Below, one piece after another: positions 6,809 to 11,890 of a stretch of 11,890 nucleotides of DNA. Within the stretch, counting starts at the first letter, position 1. Each line of letters starts with the position of its first letter. Under the pieces are notes generated by a model. The model was given only the letters and a program-made list of their open reading frames with translations. It searched no databases and was not told the DNA's origin. The stretch spans positions 1 to 11,890 of the forward strand of contig CAPZDM010000051.1 of assembly GCA_948745425.1 (NCBI GenBank), read 5' to 3'. This DNA comes from an uncultured Clostridia bacterium (GTDB taxonomy: Bacteria > Bacillota > Clostridia > TANB77 > CAG-508). The position numbers were made by a program, and so were the translations under genes.

Positions 6809-6861
6809 TGTAGGGGCATCGTTTGTGGGAATACCCGTGAGAGATGACACCACTGTGCCCG
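6809..6861. repeat. TGTAGGGGC...GTGCCCG repeat between rpmI and rplT
   Basis: The element begins TGTAGGGGC (6809-6817) and ends GTGCCCG (6855-6861); GGGCA can pair with TGCCC. Inside, CATC (6817-6820) can pair with GATG (6843-6846), and GGG-AATA-CCC forms a small inner hairpin. It fills about half of the 112-bp rpmI-rplT spacer. That spacer is longer than the infC-rpmI gap (43 bp), suggesting insertion of a repeat into an otherwise compact operon. It starts with the same bases as the element before trmL. Confidence 0.5.
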
Positions 6862-6871
6862 TTTTGTAATC

Positions 6872-7075
6872 CTAATTACCGTAAGGTAACATCTTCTTAA
6901 TCCCCTCAACACAAGTCTTATCTGCGTAAGCATTTTGTATTTTACCTGATTTCTTTTGTCTAGTTGTTTTGTTAGCTAAAAGATGTCTTCTATTAGATTT
7001 AGTTCTTTTAACTTTTCCAGTAGCTGTAAAATGATATCTTTTTGCTGCTGCTTTGTTTGTTTTTAATTTTGCCAT
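6872..7075 (-). CDS. rpmI: 50S ribosomal protein L35
   Basis: Small, very basic protein of the large ribosomal subunit. The 67-aa product has normal length and begins MAKLKTNKAAAKRYHFTATG, the L35 signature, followed by the Arg/Lys-rich KRTKSNRRHLL segment. An AGGAG site lies about 10 nt before the ATG at 7075. It is the middle gene of infC-rpmI-rplT, 43 bp after infC. A short TTACC-GTAA-GGTAA hairpin lies within its last codons. Confidence 0.97.
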   Translation of the reverse strand: MAKLKTNKAAAKRYHFTATGKVKRTKSNRRHLLANKTTRQKKSGKIQNAYADKTCVEGIKKMLPYGN

Positions 7076-7118
7076 TTCAAATTCACTCCTTTTAAATTTA
7101 ATTTATACTGTTATGTAA

Positions 7119-7625
7119 TTATTTTGGTTGTAAAATTATAAACATATTCTTACCTTCTAACAAAGGTTTTTTCTCAGGAACAGATACATCTGAAAGCTCT
7201 TCAATAAATTTATTTAAGATATTTTCACCAAGTTTGACATAGTTTAATTCTCTTCCACGAAAACGAACTGTAATTTTAACTTTAGATCCATCTTCAATAA
7301 ATTTCTTTGCATTTTTACATTTAAAATTAAAATCATGATCTTCAGTATTTGGTGTAATACGTATTTCTTTAATTTCAAAAGTTTTTTGTTTTTTCTTAGC
7401 TTCCTTTTCTCTTTTAGCTTGTTCAAATTTGTACTTTCCATAATTCATTACTTTACAAACTGCAGGTTTTGTATTTGGAGCAACTAATACTAAATCTAAA
7501 TCTTTTGAACTTGCAAAATCTAAAGCCTCTCTAATTTTCATAACTCCAAGTTTTTGTCCATCATCAGTAATAACTTGAACTTCACTAAAACGAATCTGCT
7601 CATTAACTAGTAATTCTTGTTTTAT
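7119..7625 (-). CDS. infC: Translation initiation factor IF-3 (likely AUA start)
   Basis: IF-3 binds the 30S subunit, prevents premature 50S joining and proofreads the start codon and initiator tRNA. The mature sequence shows ELLVNEQIR near the N-terminus, KLGVMKIREAL, a Lys/Glu-rich linker (FEQAKREKEAKKKQKTFEIKEIR), and a C-terminal domain with KVKITVRFRGRE and LLEGKNMFIILQP. No ATG, GTG or TTG sits at a suitable distance from the Shine-Dalgarno GGAGG (7638-7634). The in-frame GTG at 7634 overlaps that site. The ATA at 7625 lies exactly 8 nt beyond it and gives MKQELLVNEQIR, 168 aa, a normal length. Non-canonical AUU/AUA/AUC starts are a known feature of infC and allow IF-3 to autoregulate. 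It is first in infC-rpmI-rplT. Confidence 0.93.
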   Translation of the reverse strand: MKQELLVNEQIRFSEVQVITDDGQKLGVMKIREALDFASSKDLDLVLVAPNTKPAVCKVMNYGKYKFEQAKREKEAKKKQKTFEIKEIRITPNTEDHDFNFKCKNAKKFIEDGSKVKITVRFRGRELNYVKLGENILNKFIEELSDVSVPEKKPLLEGKNMFIILQPK

Positions 7626-7805
7626 AAAAAACACCTCCGTATGTTTTGTGATAAGAACAAAGTAATATAATTATCCTTTGTTCTTGTATAAAAAAAGCCT
7701 GTCATAAGACAAGCCAATCCACGTATTAATAATAAAATTTCAACCTTTTTCCGTAAGAGAAGGTGAGAAGTGGATGACTTCTTCTTTGTAATTTATTAAT
7801 CAACA
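7626..7805 (-). ncRNA. infC leader, L20-type transcription attenuator
   Basis: The - strand leader from about 7805 to the infC start contains competing structures. A terminator hairpin uses GCTTGTC (7714-7708) and GACAGGC (7703-7697). An alternative pairing joins GAAGTC-ATCCAC (7781-7770) with GTGGAT-t-GGCTT (7722-7711), consuming the 5' half of the terminator. Between them ACCTT and AAGGT can form an inner hairpin. A further perfect 10-bp stem (7685-7676 with 7662-7653) lies closer to infC. The position, size and switch logic match the L20 leader of Bacillus, where L20 binding promotes termination. Assignment to that family by covariance was not possible here. Confidence 0.75.
7690..7714 (-). 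terminator. Attenuator terminator in the infC leader
   Basis: On the - strand, a 7-bp stem (GCTTGTC/GACAGGC, with one G-T pair) around a TTAT loop is followed directly by seven T residues. It lies between the infC promoter and infC, so it must be conditionally bypassed for the operon to be expressed. Confidence 0.85.
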
Positions 7806-7811
7806 GGTACT

Positions 7812-7840
7812 ATAATACAATAAATTAAAAAAAATGTCAA
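7812..7840 (-). promoter_or_regulatory. infC operon promoter
   Basis: On the - strand a consensus TTGACA (7840-7835) is followed after 17 bp by TATTAT (7817-7812). Initiation near 7805 gives a leader of about 180 nt. The -35 box lies 8 bp from that of the divergent rplM promoter. Confidence 0.9.
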
Positions 7841-7848
7841 GACTTTTA

Positions 7849-7877
7849 TTGACATTTTCTAGAAAATGTATTAAAAT
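7849..7877 (+). promoter_or_regulatory. rplM-rpsI promoter
   Basis: Consensus TTGACA (7849-7854), 17 bp, then TAAAAT (7872-7877). Transcription would start near 7884, giving a leader of about 136 nt. Confidence 0.88.
7852..7869. promoter_or_regulatory. 18-bp palindrome inside the rplM promoter (possible operator)
   Basis: ACATTTTCTAGAAAATGT is a perfect 18-bp palindrome that overlaps the last three bases of the rplM -35 box and fills most of its spacer. A protein dimer bound here would block RNA polymerase at the rplM promoter and crowd the infC -35 box 12 bp away. The palindrome is seen directly; a repressor is inference, and chance is possible in AT-rich DNA. Confidence 0.4.
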
Positions 7878-7901
7878 ATTGTGGTATTGTAAAAATATGT
7901 T

Positions 7902-8000
7902 TTAATTAATAGAATTATTTTCCGGTAGTTTTAGTTCTAAGAATTAATATATATTAAATAAAATTCTAGGAAATGAAAATTTCTAAAATATTATAGAAAT
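7902..8000 (+). promoter_or_regulatory. Structured rplM 5' UTR, possible L13-type leader
   Basis: TTAATT (7902-7907) pairs with AATTAA (7942-7947). After a 3x3 internal loop, AGAA (7911-7914) pairs with TTCT (7935-7938), enclosing a loop with the only GC-rich patch of the leader (TTTCCGGTAG). Nearer the start codon, ATTTCTA (7979-7985) can pair either with TAGGAAAT upstream (GAAA loop, one bulged G) or with TAGAAAT (7994-8000) downstream, just before the ribosome binding site. An L13 autoregulatory leader is known upstream of rplM in Bacillales; I cannot confirm that this is one. Confidence 0.4.
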
Positions 8001-8019
8001 GAATGGAGGATTTATTACC

Positions 8020-8454
8020 ATGAATAATACAACTTATAGTGTTAAGAAAAGTGAAATTGAAAGTAAATGGTATATAATTGATGCAGAAAACAAGCCATTA
8101 GGTAGAGTAGCAACAGAAGCTGCTAAATTATTAAGAGGAAAACATAAACCAACATTTACACCAAATTTAGATGTTGGAGATCATGTTATTATAATTAATT
8201 GTGACAAAATAAAATTAACAGGAAACAAAATGAATGACAAAATTTACAGACATCATTCAGGATATATTGGTGGAATGAAAGAAGTTACTGCTAAAGTAAT
8301 GATGGAAAAAAGTCCAGAAAAAGCAATGATGCTTGCAATAAAAGGAATGTTACCACATAATAGCTTAGGAAGACAACAATTAAAGAAAGTAAGAATATAT
8401 GCAGGAAATGAGCATGAGAACCAAGCACAAAAACCAGAAATGTGGAATTTTTAA
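8020..8454 (+). CDS. rplM: 50S ribosomal protein L13
   Basis: Early-assembling protein of the large ribosomal subunit. The start is the ATG at 8020 with GGAGGA at 8005-8010; the in-frame ATG at 7999 lies upstream of that site and is rejected. The 144-aa product has the family length. Recognisable stretches are WYIIDAENKPLGRVATEAA near the N-terminus, LRGKHKPTFTPNLDVGD, the central GYIGGMKEVTAK, and IKGMLPHNSLGRQQLKKVRIY, followed by the C-terminal HENQAQKP. rpsI follows after 62 bp, the standard rplM-rpsI operon. Confidence 0.97.
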   Translation: MNNTTYSVKKSEIESKWYIIDAENKPLGRVATEAAKLLRGKHKPTFTPNLDVGDHVIIINCDKIKLTGNKMNDKIYRHHSGYIGGMKEVTAKVMMEKSPEKAMMLAIKGMLPHNSLGRQQLKKVRIYAGNEHENQAQKPEMWNF

Positions 8455-8456
8455 TA

Positions 8457-8480
8457 AAATACAATTTGAAAATTGTATTT
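8457..8480 (+). other. Hairpin between rplM and rpsI
   Basis: AAATACAATT and its complement AATTGTATTT form a 10-bp perfect, AT-rich stem around a TGAA loop, 2 bp after the rplM stop. No T-run follows, so it should not terminate. It may protect or mark a processing site in the dicistronic mRNA; this is inference. Confidence 0.45.
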
Positions 8481-8516
8481 AGAACATATAAATATATAAA
8501 ATAGGAGGAAAGTCAA

Positions 8517-8924
8517 ATGGCAAAAGCAAAATCTGAAAATATAGTATTTTGTGGAACAGGAAGAAGAAAAAGTTCTATAGCAAGAGTAAGACTTACAGAA
8601 GGAACAGGAAAAATAACAATCAATGGTAAAGATATTGAAGAATATTTAGGACTAGATACTTTAAAAGTAATAGTTAAACAACCATTAGTAGTAACAAATA
8701 CAACAGACAAATATGATGTTGTTTGTAAAGTAATTGGAGGAGGAACAGCAGGTCAAGCTGGAGCTATACGTCATGGAATAGCAAGAGCATTAAATGAAGC
8801 AAATGCAGAATATAGACCATTACTAAAAACTAACGGATTTTTAACAAGAGACTCAAGAATGAAAGAAAGAAAGAAATACGGAATGAAGAAAGCGAGAAAA
8901 GCTCCTCAATTCAGTAAGAGATAA
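8517..8924 (+). CDS. rpsI: 30S ribosomal protein S9
   Basis: Small-subunit protein whose C-terminal tail reaches the ribosomal P site and touches the tRNA anticodon stem. At 135 aa it is slightly longer than the usual 130. GTGRRKSSIARVRL lies near the N-terminus. GGGTAGQAGAIRHGIARAL is the central signature, then LTRDSRMKERKKYGMKKARKAP and the terminal FSKR whose last Lys-Arg is universal. AGGAGG lies 8 nt before the ATG. It is second in rplM-rpsI and followed at once by a strong terminator. Confidence 0.97.
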   Translation: MAKAKSENIVFCGTGRRKSSIARVRLTEGTGKITINGKDIEEYLGLDTLKVIVKQPLVVTNTTDKYDVVCKVIGGGTAGQAGAIRHGIARALNEANAEYRPLLKTNGFLTRDSRMKERKKYGMKKARKAPQFSKR

Positions 8925-8928
8925 AATT

Positions 8929-8981
8929 AAAAAAAAAAATTCCTCAGAGATATTAATATCTCTGAGGAATTTTTTTTTTTT
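8929..8981. terminator. Bidirectional terminator between rpsI and punA
   Basis: A perfect palindrome centred between 8954 and 8955 has 26-bp arms (8929-8954 and 8955-8980). The core arm is ATTCCTCAGAGATATT. It is flanked by a run of nine A on the left and twelve T on the right, so it provides a U-tail in either direction. It serves convergent rpsI (+) and punA (-). Confidence 0.95.
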
Positions 8982-8995
8982 AATTTTATAAAACC

Positions 8996-9832
8996 TTAAA
9001 ACAACTGTATATACTCCTTTACAATATCTTTAAAAACAAATCTTACTCTATCAGCAGTTTCATTGACTTCTTTATGAGATAATTCTTTTGTTTCTATACT
9101 TAAATTAGAAGGTATTCCAGCAGCCATATTAGTTATACATGATACTCCAACAACTCTCATACCACAATGTTTAGCAATAATCGCCTCAGGGACAGTAGAC
9201 ATGCCTACTGCATCAGCACCTAAAATACGCAAAGCTCTAATTTCAGCAGGAGTTTCATAAGCAGGCCCTTTCATATAAGCATATACACCAGTTTGTGCAT
9301 GACTTGTATATTTATTTATAATATCTAACAATTTTTGAGATAAATCCTTATCATATATTTGAGACATACTAGGAAAACGTGTACCAAACTCTTCTAAATT
9401 TTTACCCCTTAGAGCAGACTCAGCAAAAAATGATAATTGGTCATTTATAACCATAAAATCTCCAACTTTAAAATCTAGATTAATGCCTCCAGCTGCATTT
9501 GTAAGTAATAAATCATTAATCCCTAATAAATGAAAAACTCTAATAGGAAATGTAACATCTTTTAAATCATATCCTTCATAATAATGAAATCTTCCATTCA
9601 TTGCGATTACTGAAACACCATTGATTTTACCTATTAATAATTCTCCAGCGTGACCTGAGACAGTAGAAACAGGAAAACCAGGAATATCTTTATATTTTAT
9701 AGTAATTAAATCTTCAAACTCATCAGCAATAACCCCGAGGCCAGAGCCCAAAACAATAGCAAGTTTAGGAGAAATATTGCCCATTTTACTCTTTATATAA
9801 TTAGTTGCTTTTTGATAGTTTTCTAACTCCAT
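8996..9832 (-). CDS. punA: Purine nucleoside phosphorylase (trimeric class)
   Basis: Cytosolic salvage enzyme that splits (deoxy)inosine and (deoxy)guanosine with phosphate to give the base and (deoxy)ribose-1-phosphate. The 278-aa length fits the trimeric family. Phosphate and ribose motifs are GSGLG (29-33), GHAG (60-63), GRFHYYEGY (80-88) and TNAAGG (111-116). The base pocket shows KGPAYETPAEIR, GMSTVPE and CITNMAAG. The Glu and Asn in these stretches are those that favour 6-oxopurines over adenine in the trimeric class. AAGGAT lies 8 nt before the ATG. It stands alone between two terminators, so it must have its own promoter in 9833-10016. I see only weak candidates there. Confidence 0.94.
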   Translation of the reverse strand: MELENYQKATNYIKSKMGNISPKLAIVLGSGLGVIADEFEDLITIKYKDIPGFPVSTVSGHAGELLIGKINGVSVIAMNGRFHYYEGYDLKDVTFPIRVFHLLGINDLLLTNAAGGINLDFKVGDFMVINDQLSFFAESALRGKNLEEFGTRFPSMSQIYDKDLSQKLLDIINKYTSHAQTGVYAYMKGPAYETPAEIRALRILGADAVGMSTVPEAIIAKHCGMRVVGVSCITNMAAGIPSNLSIETKELSHKEVNETADRVRFVFKDIVKEYIQLF

Positions 9833-9925
9833 AAATAATCATCCTTTCCATCTAAAAATTTATACCTTGAAATTTTTAATAAATTATATCTCTTGAATTT
9901 TTATTCATAAATATATTATAATTAA

Positions 9926-9970
9926 TATAGGAAATGACAAATCCACATCTGCTTATTCTTATTTCCTATA
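9926..9970. repeat. 10-bp inverted repeat upstream of punA
   Basis: TATAGGAAAT (9926-9935) and ATTTCCTATA (9961-9970) are perfect inverted copies 25 bp apart. A possible -35 TTGTCA (- strand, 9940-9935) overlaps the left arm, but the nearest TATAAT (9920-9915) is only 14 bp away, so no promoter is called. It does not resemble a purine riboswitch. The rest of 9833-10016 is AT-rich with no gene. Confidence 0.4.
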
Positions 9971-10016
9971 AATAATACTATACAACATAATTTACAAAAA
10001 AACAAGTAAACGAAAT

Positions 10017-10049
10017 AAAAAATGGCAGAAAGATTTCTGCCATTTTTTT
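10017..10049. terminator. Terminator of the spoVA operon
   Basis: AATGGCAGAAA (10021-10031) and TTTCTGCCATT (10034-10044) form an 11-bp perfect stem, flanked by A-runs on the left and T-runs on the right. On the - strand the stem starts 3 bp after the spoVAE stop (10048-10050) and is followed by TTTTTT. It separates spoVA from punA. Confidence 0.92.
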
Positions 10050-10437
10050 ATTGCTTCTTTATTTTTGGTTTTGAAATTAGAGATGCAATATATCCAAAGA
10101 ATACTGCTGCTGCAATTCCACCAGCTGCTGCCTTTACGCCCCCAGTAAAAGCCCCAATTATACCAGTTTCTTTTACTCCCTCTATTGCGCCTTTAGCTAG
10201 ATTATATCCAAATCCAGTCAAAGGAACAGTTGCTCCAGCTCCAGCAAAATCAACCAAATACTTATACAATCCTAGTCCACCTAAAATAGTACCAACTGTT
10301 ACATATAACACTAGAACTCTAGCAGGAGTAATTTTAGTTTTATCTATAAGAATTTGTGCAATTATACACAAAACACCACCAATGATAAAACACCATAAAT
10401 ATTGCATAAAATCTATGTTACTAAAAAACTCTGACAT
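10048..10437 (-). CDS. spoVAE: Stage V sporulation protein AE (SpoVAE)
   Basis: Small integral membrane protein of the spore inner-membrane SpoVA channel, which moves Ca-dipicolinate into the forespore and releases it at germination. The 129-aa product has a hydrophobic helix near residues 11-30 (CFIIGGVLCIIAQILI), then DKTKITPARVLVLYV, a second helix, the conserved GAGATVPLTGFGYNLAKGAI stretch, and a glycine/alanine-rich C-terminal helix ending in basic KPKIKKQ. AAGGAG lies 8 nt before the ATG. It is last in spoVAC-spoVAD-spoVAE, 103 bp after spoVAD, and is followed by the operon terminator. Expression in the forespore (sigma-G in Bacillus) is family knowledge; that promoter is outside this window. 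Confidence 0.95.
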   Translation of the reverse strand: MSEFFSNIDFMQYLWCFIIGGVLCIIAQILIDKTKITPARVLVLYVTVGTILGGLGLYKYLVDFAGAGATVPLTGFGYNLAKGAIEGVKETGIIGAFTGGVKAAAGGIAAAVFFGYIASLISKPKIKKQ

Positions 10438-10481
10438 TTGAAATTCTCCTTTTCTATAAATTATTTTTTAAATCCTATGTG

Positions 10482-10498
10482 CACATTGCAATTTGCCA
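10482..10498. repeat. Possible decayed copy of the GGCACGTTGCAACGTGCC palindrome
   Basis: GCACATTGCAATTTGCC shares the TTGCAA centre and most arm bases with the palindrome at 5152-5171, but has lost symmetry. It lies in the spoVAD-spoVAE gap next to the short palindrome ATGTGCACAT (10477-10486). The similarity could be chance. Confidence 0.3.
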
Positions 10499-10540
10499 AT
10501 ACAGACAAATATATTTTTAATATATGATGATACACAACTT

Positions 10541-11545
10541 CTATAATTCTATTGAAACTGCATGAGCAATTCCAGGAATAGTTTCTCCTTGTTGAGCAGA
10601 TGTGGAGTTTGTAAGAGCACCAGTTGCAACAAGTAAAACTTTTTGTATCTTTTTCTCCTGTAATTGTTTAAAAACATAACCAGAGAAAACAGTTCCACAA
10701 CAAGCACAACCACTACCACCAGAATGTGTATCCTGAGTAGCCTTATCAAAGATTAGAACACCACAATCATTATAATTTGATTTAATATTATATCCATGAG
10801 TTTTCATCATATCAATAGTAATTTCTTTACCAATATGACCTAAATCTCCAGTTAATATTAAATCATAATAACTAGGAGCACGTCCAGTATCTTGAAAATG
10901 AGTAAGGAGTGTATCAGAAGCTGCTGGCGCCATAGCTGCACCCATGTTATTAGCATCCTTTATTCCGAGATCTACAATTTTACCAGGAGTAATATGAGTA
11001 ATAAATGGTCCATTACCAGATTTAGAAACAACTGCTGCACCAGAACCTGTAACTGTCCATTGAGAAGTAGGAGGCCTTTGGTTTCCTAATTCTAGTGGAA
11101 ATCTAAACTGCTTTTCTGCACTACAGAAATGACTAGAAGTTGCACATAATACATTTTGGGCAGCACCTCCATCAATAAATACACTACCTAAAGACATTGA
11201 TTCAACAAATGTTGAACAAGCTCCAAAAACTCCAAAAAATGGAATATTTAATTCTCTTAAACCAAAACTAGAAGAAATACATTGATTAAGTAAATCACCA
11301 GCAAAGCAATAATCAATATTTTGACTTGCAATATTTGATTTAGCGACTGCTAAACTAACAGTTTCCTTTATAATTTTACTTTCAGCTTTTTCCCAAGTTT
11401 CTTCTCCCCAAAACTCATCATCTAAACACTTATCAAAATATGATGCCAAAGGACCATCAGATTCCTTAGGCCCAACAATACAAGCAGTAGATGTTATAGT
11501 AGGGGGATTATCAAATTTTATAGTTTGTTTTCCTAACTTTTGCAT
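10541..11545 (-). CDS. spoVAD: Stage V sporulation protein AD (SpoVAD)
   Basis: Peripheral SpoVA protein with a thiolase-like fold that, in Bacillus, binds dipicolinic acid directly and is needed for its uptake. I start it at the ATG at 11545 (334 aa, close to the usual 338). That start gives the family's opening LGKQTIKFDNPPTITSTACIVGPKE and has AAAGGG (11562-11557) upstream; the in-frame ATG at 11590 has no ribosome binding site. Conserved stretches include FWGEETWEKAESK, FFGVFGACSTFVESM with the thiolase-type cysteine region, TSQWTVTGSGAAV, and LTGDLGHIGKE. HSGGSGCACCGTVFSGYV follows, then the terminal GETIPGIAHAV. No membrane helices are evident. It sits between spoVAC and spoVAE. Confidence 0.95.
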   Translation of the reverse strand: MQKLGKQTIKFDNPPTITSTACIVGPKESDGPLASYFDKCLDDEFWGEETWEKAESKIIKETVSLAVAKSNIASQNIDYCFAGDLLNQCISSSFGLRELNIPFFGVFGACSTFVESMSLGSVFIDGGAAQNVLCATSSHFCSAEKQFRFPLELGNQRPPTSQWTVTGSGAAVVSKSGNGPFITHITPGKIVDLGIKDANNMGAAMAPAASDTLLTHFQDTGRAPSYYDLILTGDLGHIGKEITIDMMKTHGYNIKSNYNDCGVLIFDKATQDTHSGGSGCACCGTVFSGYVFKQLQEKKIQKVLLVATGALTNSTSAQQGETIPGIAHAVSIEL

Positions 11546-11600
11546 ACAAAATTCATCCCTTTCCAAAATTTTTAAATTATTACTTATCATTATTAGAATT

Positions 11601-11724
11601 AAATTGGAAAAGAATCGTTATTTGGCTAGGCAGACAAGATTGAAATCAATGAGGCGTACAATGGTACGTTGATTTGATTTCAATTGTAGTCTAACAACGC
11701 AAAATGACGATTATTTTTCAATTT
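11601..11724. repeat. Long foldback (imperfect inverted repeat) between spoVAC and spoVAD
   Basis: The whole 124 bp can fold on itself. The outer arms 11601-11626 and 11699-11724 match at 22 of 26 positions. ATTGAAATCAA (11639-11649) pairs perfectly with TTGATTTCAAT (11674-11684). The tip is CGTAC-AATG-GTACG (11655-11668). Two bulged or mismatched patches separate these stems. The right end coincides with the last base of the spoVAC stop codon. It fills most of the 178-bp spoVAC-spoVAD gap, and no ORF lies in it. It may be a MITE-like insertion or an mRNA structure; no target-site duplication is obvious. Confidence 0.65.
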
Positions 11725-11890
11725 TACATTAATATAAAATACACCAATCCAACCAATATAGAAGCAGAAATACCATAAACAAGTACAGGACCTGCAACAG
11801 TAAACATCTTAGCTCCAACTCCCATTACATAACCTTCGCTTTTATACTCAATAGCAGGGGAAACAATAGAATTTGCAAAACCAGTAATAG
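11724..11890 (-). CDS. spoVAC: Stage V sporulation protein AC (SpoVAC), 3' part only
   Basis: The last ~54 codons of spoVAC run in from the right edge; the start lies outside the window. The visible peptide includes ITGFANSIVSPAIEYKSEGY, then VMGVGAKMFTVAGPVLVYG and a final hydrophobic helix (SASILVGLVYFILM) before the TAA at 11726-11724. This GVGAKMF-AGPV pattern is typical of SpoVAC, a polytopic membrane protein; Bacillus SpoVAC behaves as a mechanosensitive channel releasing Ca-dipicolinate at germination. It is the first visible gene of the spoVAC-spoVAD-spoVAE operon. Confidence 0.92.
   Translation of the reverse strand, partial: ITGFANSIVSPAIEYKSEGYVMGVGAKMFTVAGPVLVYGISASILVGLVYFILM

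Noticed and set aside
9833..10016. Purine riboswitch upstream of punA
   Set aside because: No three-way-junction core or paired loop sequences of the purine aptamer could be found, and there is no terminator hairpin between this region and punA.
10022..10441. 139-aa + strand reading frame opposite spoVAE
   Set aside because: It begins inside the terminator hairpin, has no ribosome binding site, and is the antisense shadow of a recognised gene.
11632..11700. Integron attC-like site, suggested by GTCTAAC within a long inverted repeat
   Set aside because: The GTCTAAC (RYYYAAC) box is on the inner right arm instead of the left end, no matching GTTRRRY partner lies in the correct orientation, and there is no integrase or cassette array.
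1..11890. CRISPR array, tRNA or rRNA genes, or phage/defence gene cluster
   Set aside because: No regularly spaced repeats, no tRNA- or rRNA-like sequence, and no nuclease, transposase or phage protein was seen on either strand.

Overview
The window is strongly AT-rich chromosomal DNA from a low-GC, endospore-forming member of the Clostridia (Firmicutes/Bacillota). The evidence is the spoVAC-spoVAD-spoVAE spore operon, the infC-rpmI-rplT operon behind an L20-type attenuator, consistently A/T-ending codons, strong AGGAGG-type ribosome binding sites and vegetative TTGACA/TATAAT promoters. Genus and species cannot be assigned from the sequence alone.

Layout. Positions 1-131 hold only intergenic DNA with inverted repeats, ending in the hisS promoter. 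Positions 195-5691 on the + strand carry a translation operon: hisS, pheS and pheT, then, after a repeat-filled 141-bp gap, trmL. pheS and pheT are each preceded by almost the same 39-bp leader. Positions 5681-6320 on the - strand hold two small genes: a 54-aa protein whose 3' end overlaps that of trmL, and a 121-aa orphan with its own strong promoter placed immediately after the rplT stop. Positions 6409-7625 on the - strand are rplT, rpmI and infC; infC appears to start at an AUA codon. The 394-bp gap at 7626-8019 is wholly regulatory: an infC-side L20-like attenuator, back-to-back divergent promoters with an 18-bp palindrome inside one of them, and a structured rplM 5' UTR. rplM-rpsI (8020-8924, +) end at a strong bidirectional terminator shared with convergent punA (8996-9832, -). 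On the right, spoVAE, spoVAD and the 3' end of spoVAC (all -) finish the window; a ~124-bp foldback structure fills most of the spoVAC-spoVAD gap.

How the genes work together. Most of the window is translation machinery: two aminoacyl-tRNA synthetases, a tRNA wobble methylase, initiation factor 3 and four ribosomal proteins (L13, S9, L20, L35). punA is purine salvage. The spoVA genes encode dipicolinic-acid transport into, and release from, the spore.

I did not find a clearly new multi-gene system. The most interesting signals are regulatory or structural: the duplicated pheS/pheT leader with a built-in anti-Shine-Dalgarno, the foldback in the spoVA operon, the infC-rplM divergent control region, the non-canonical infC start, a eukaryote/archaeal-like HisS, the small overlooked proteins, and a family of TGTAGGG-type palindromes scattered in the gaps.
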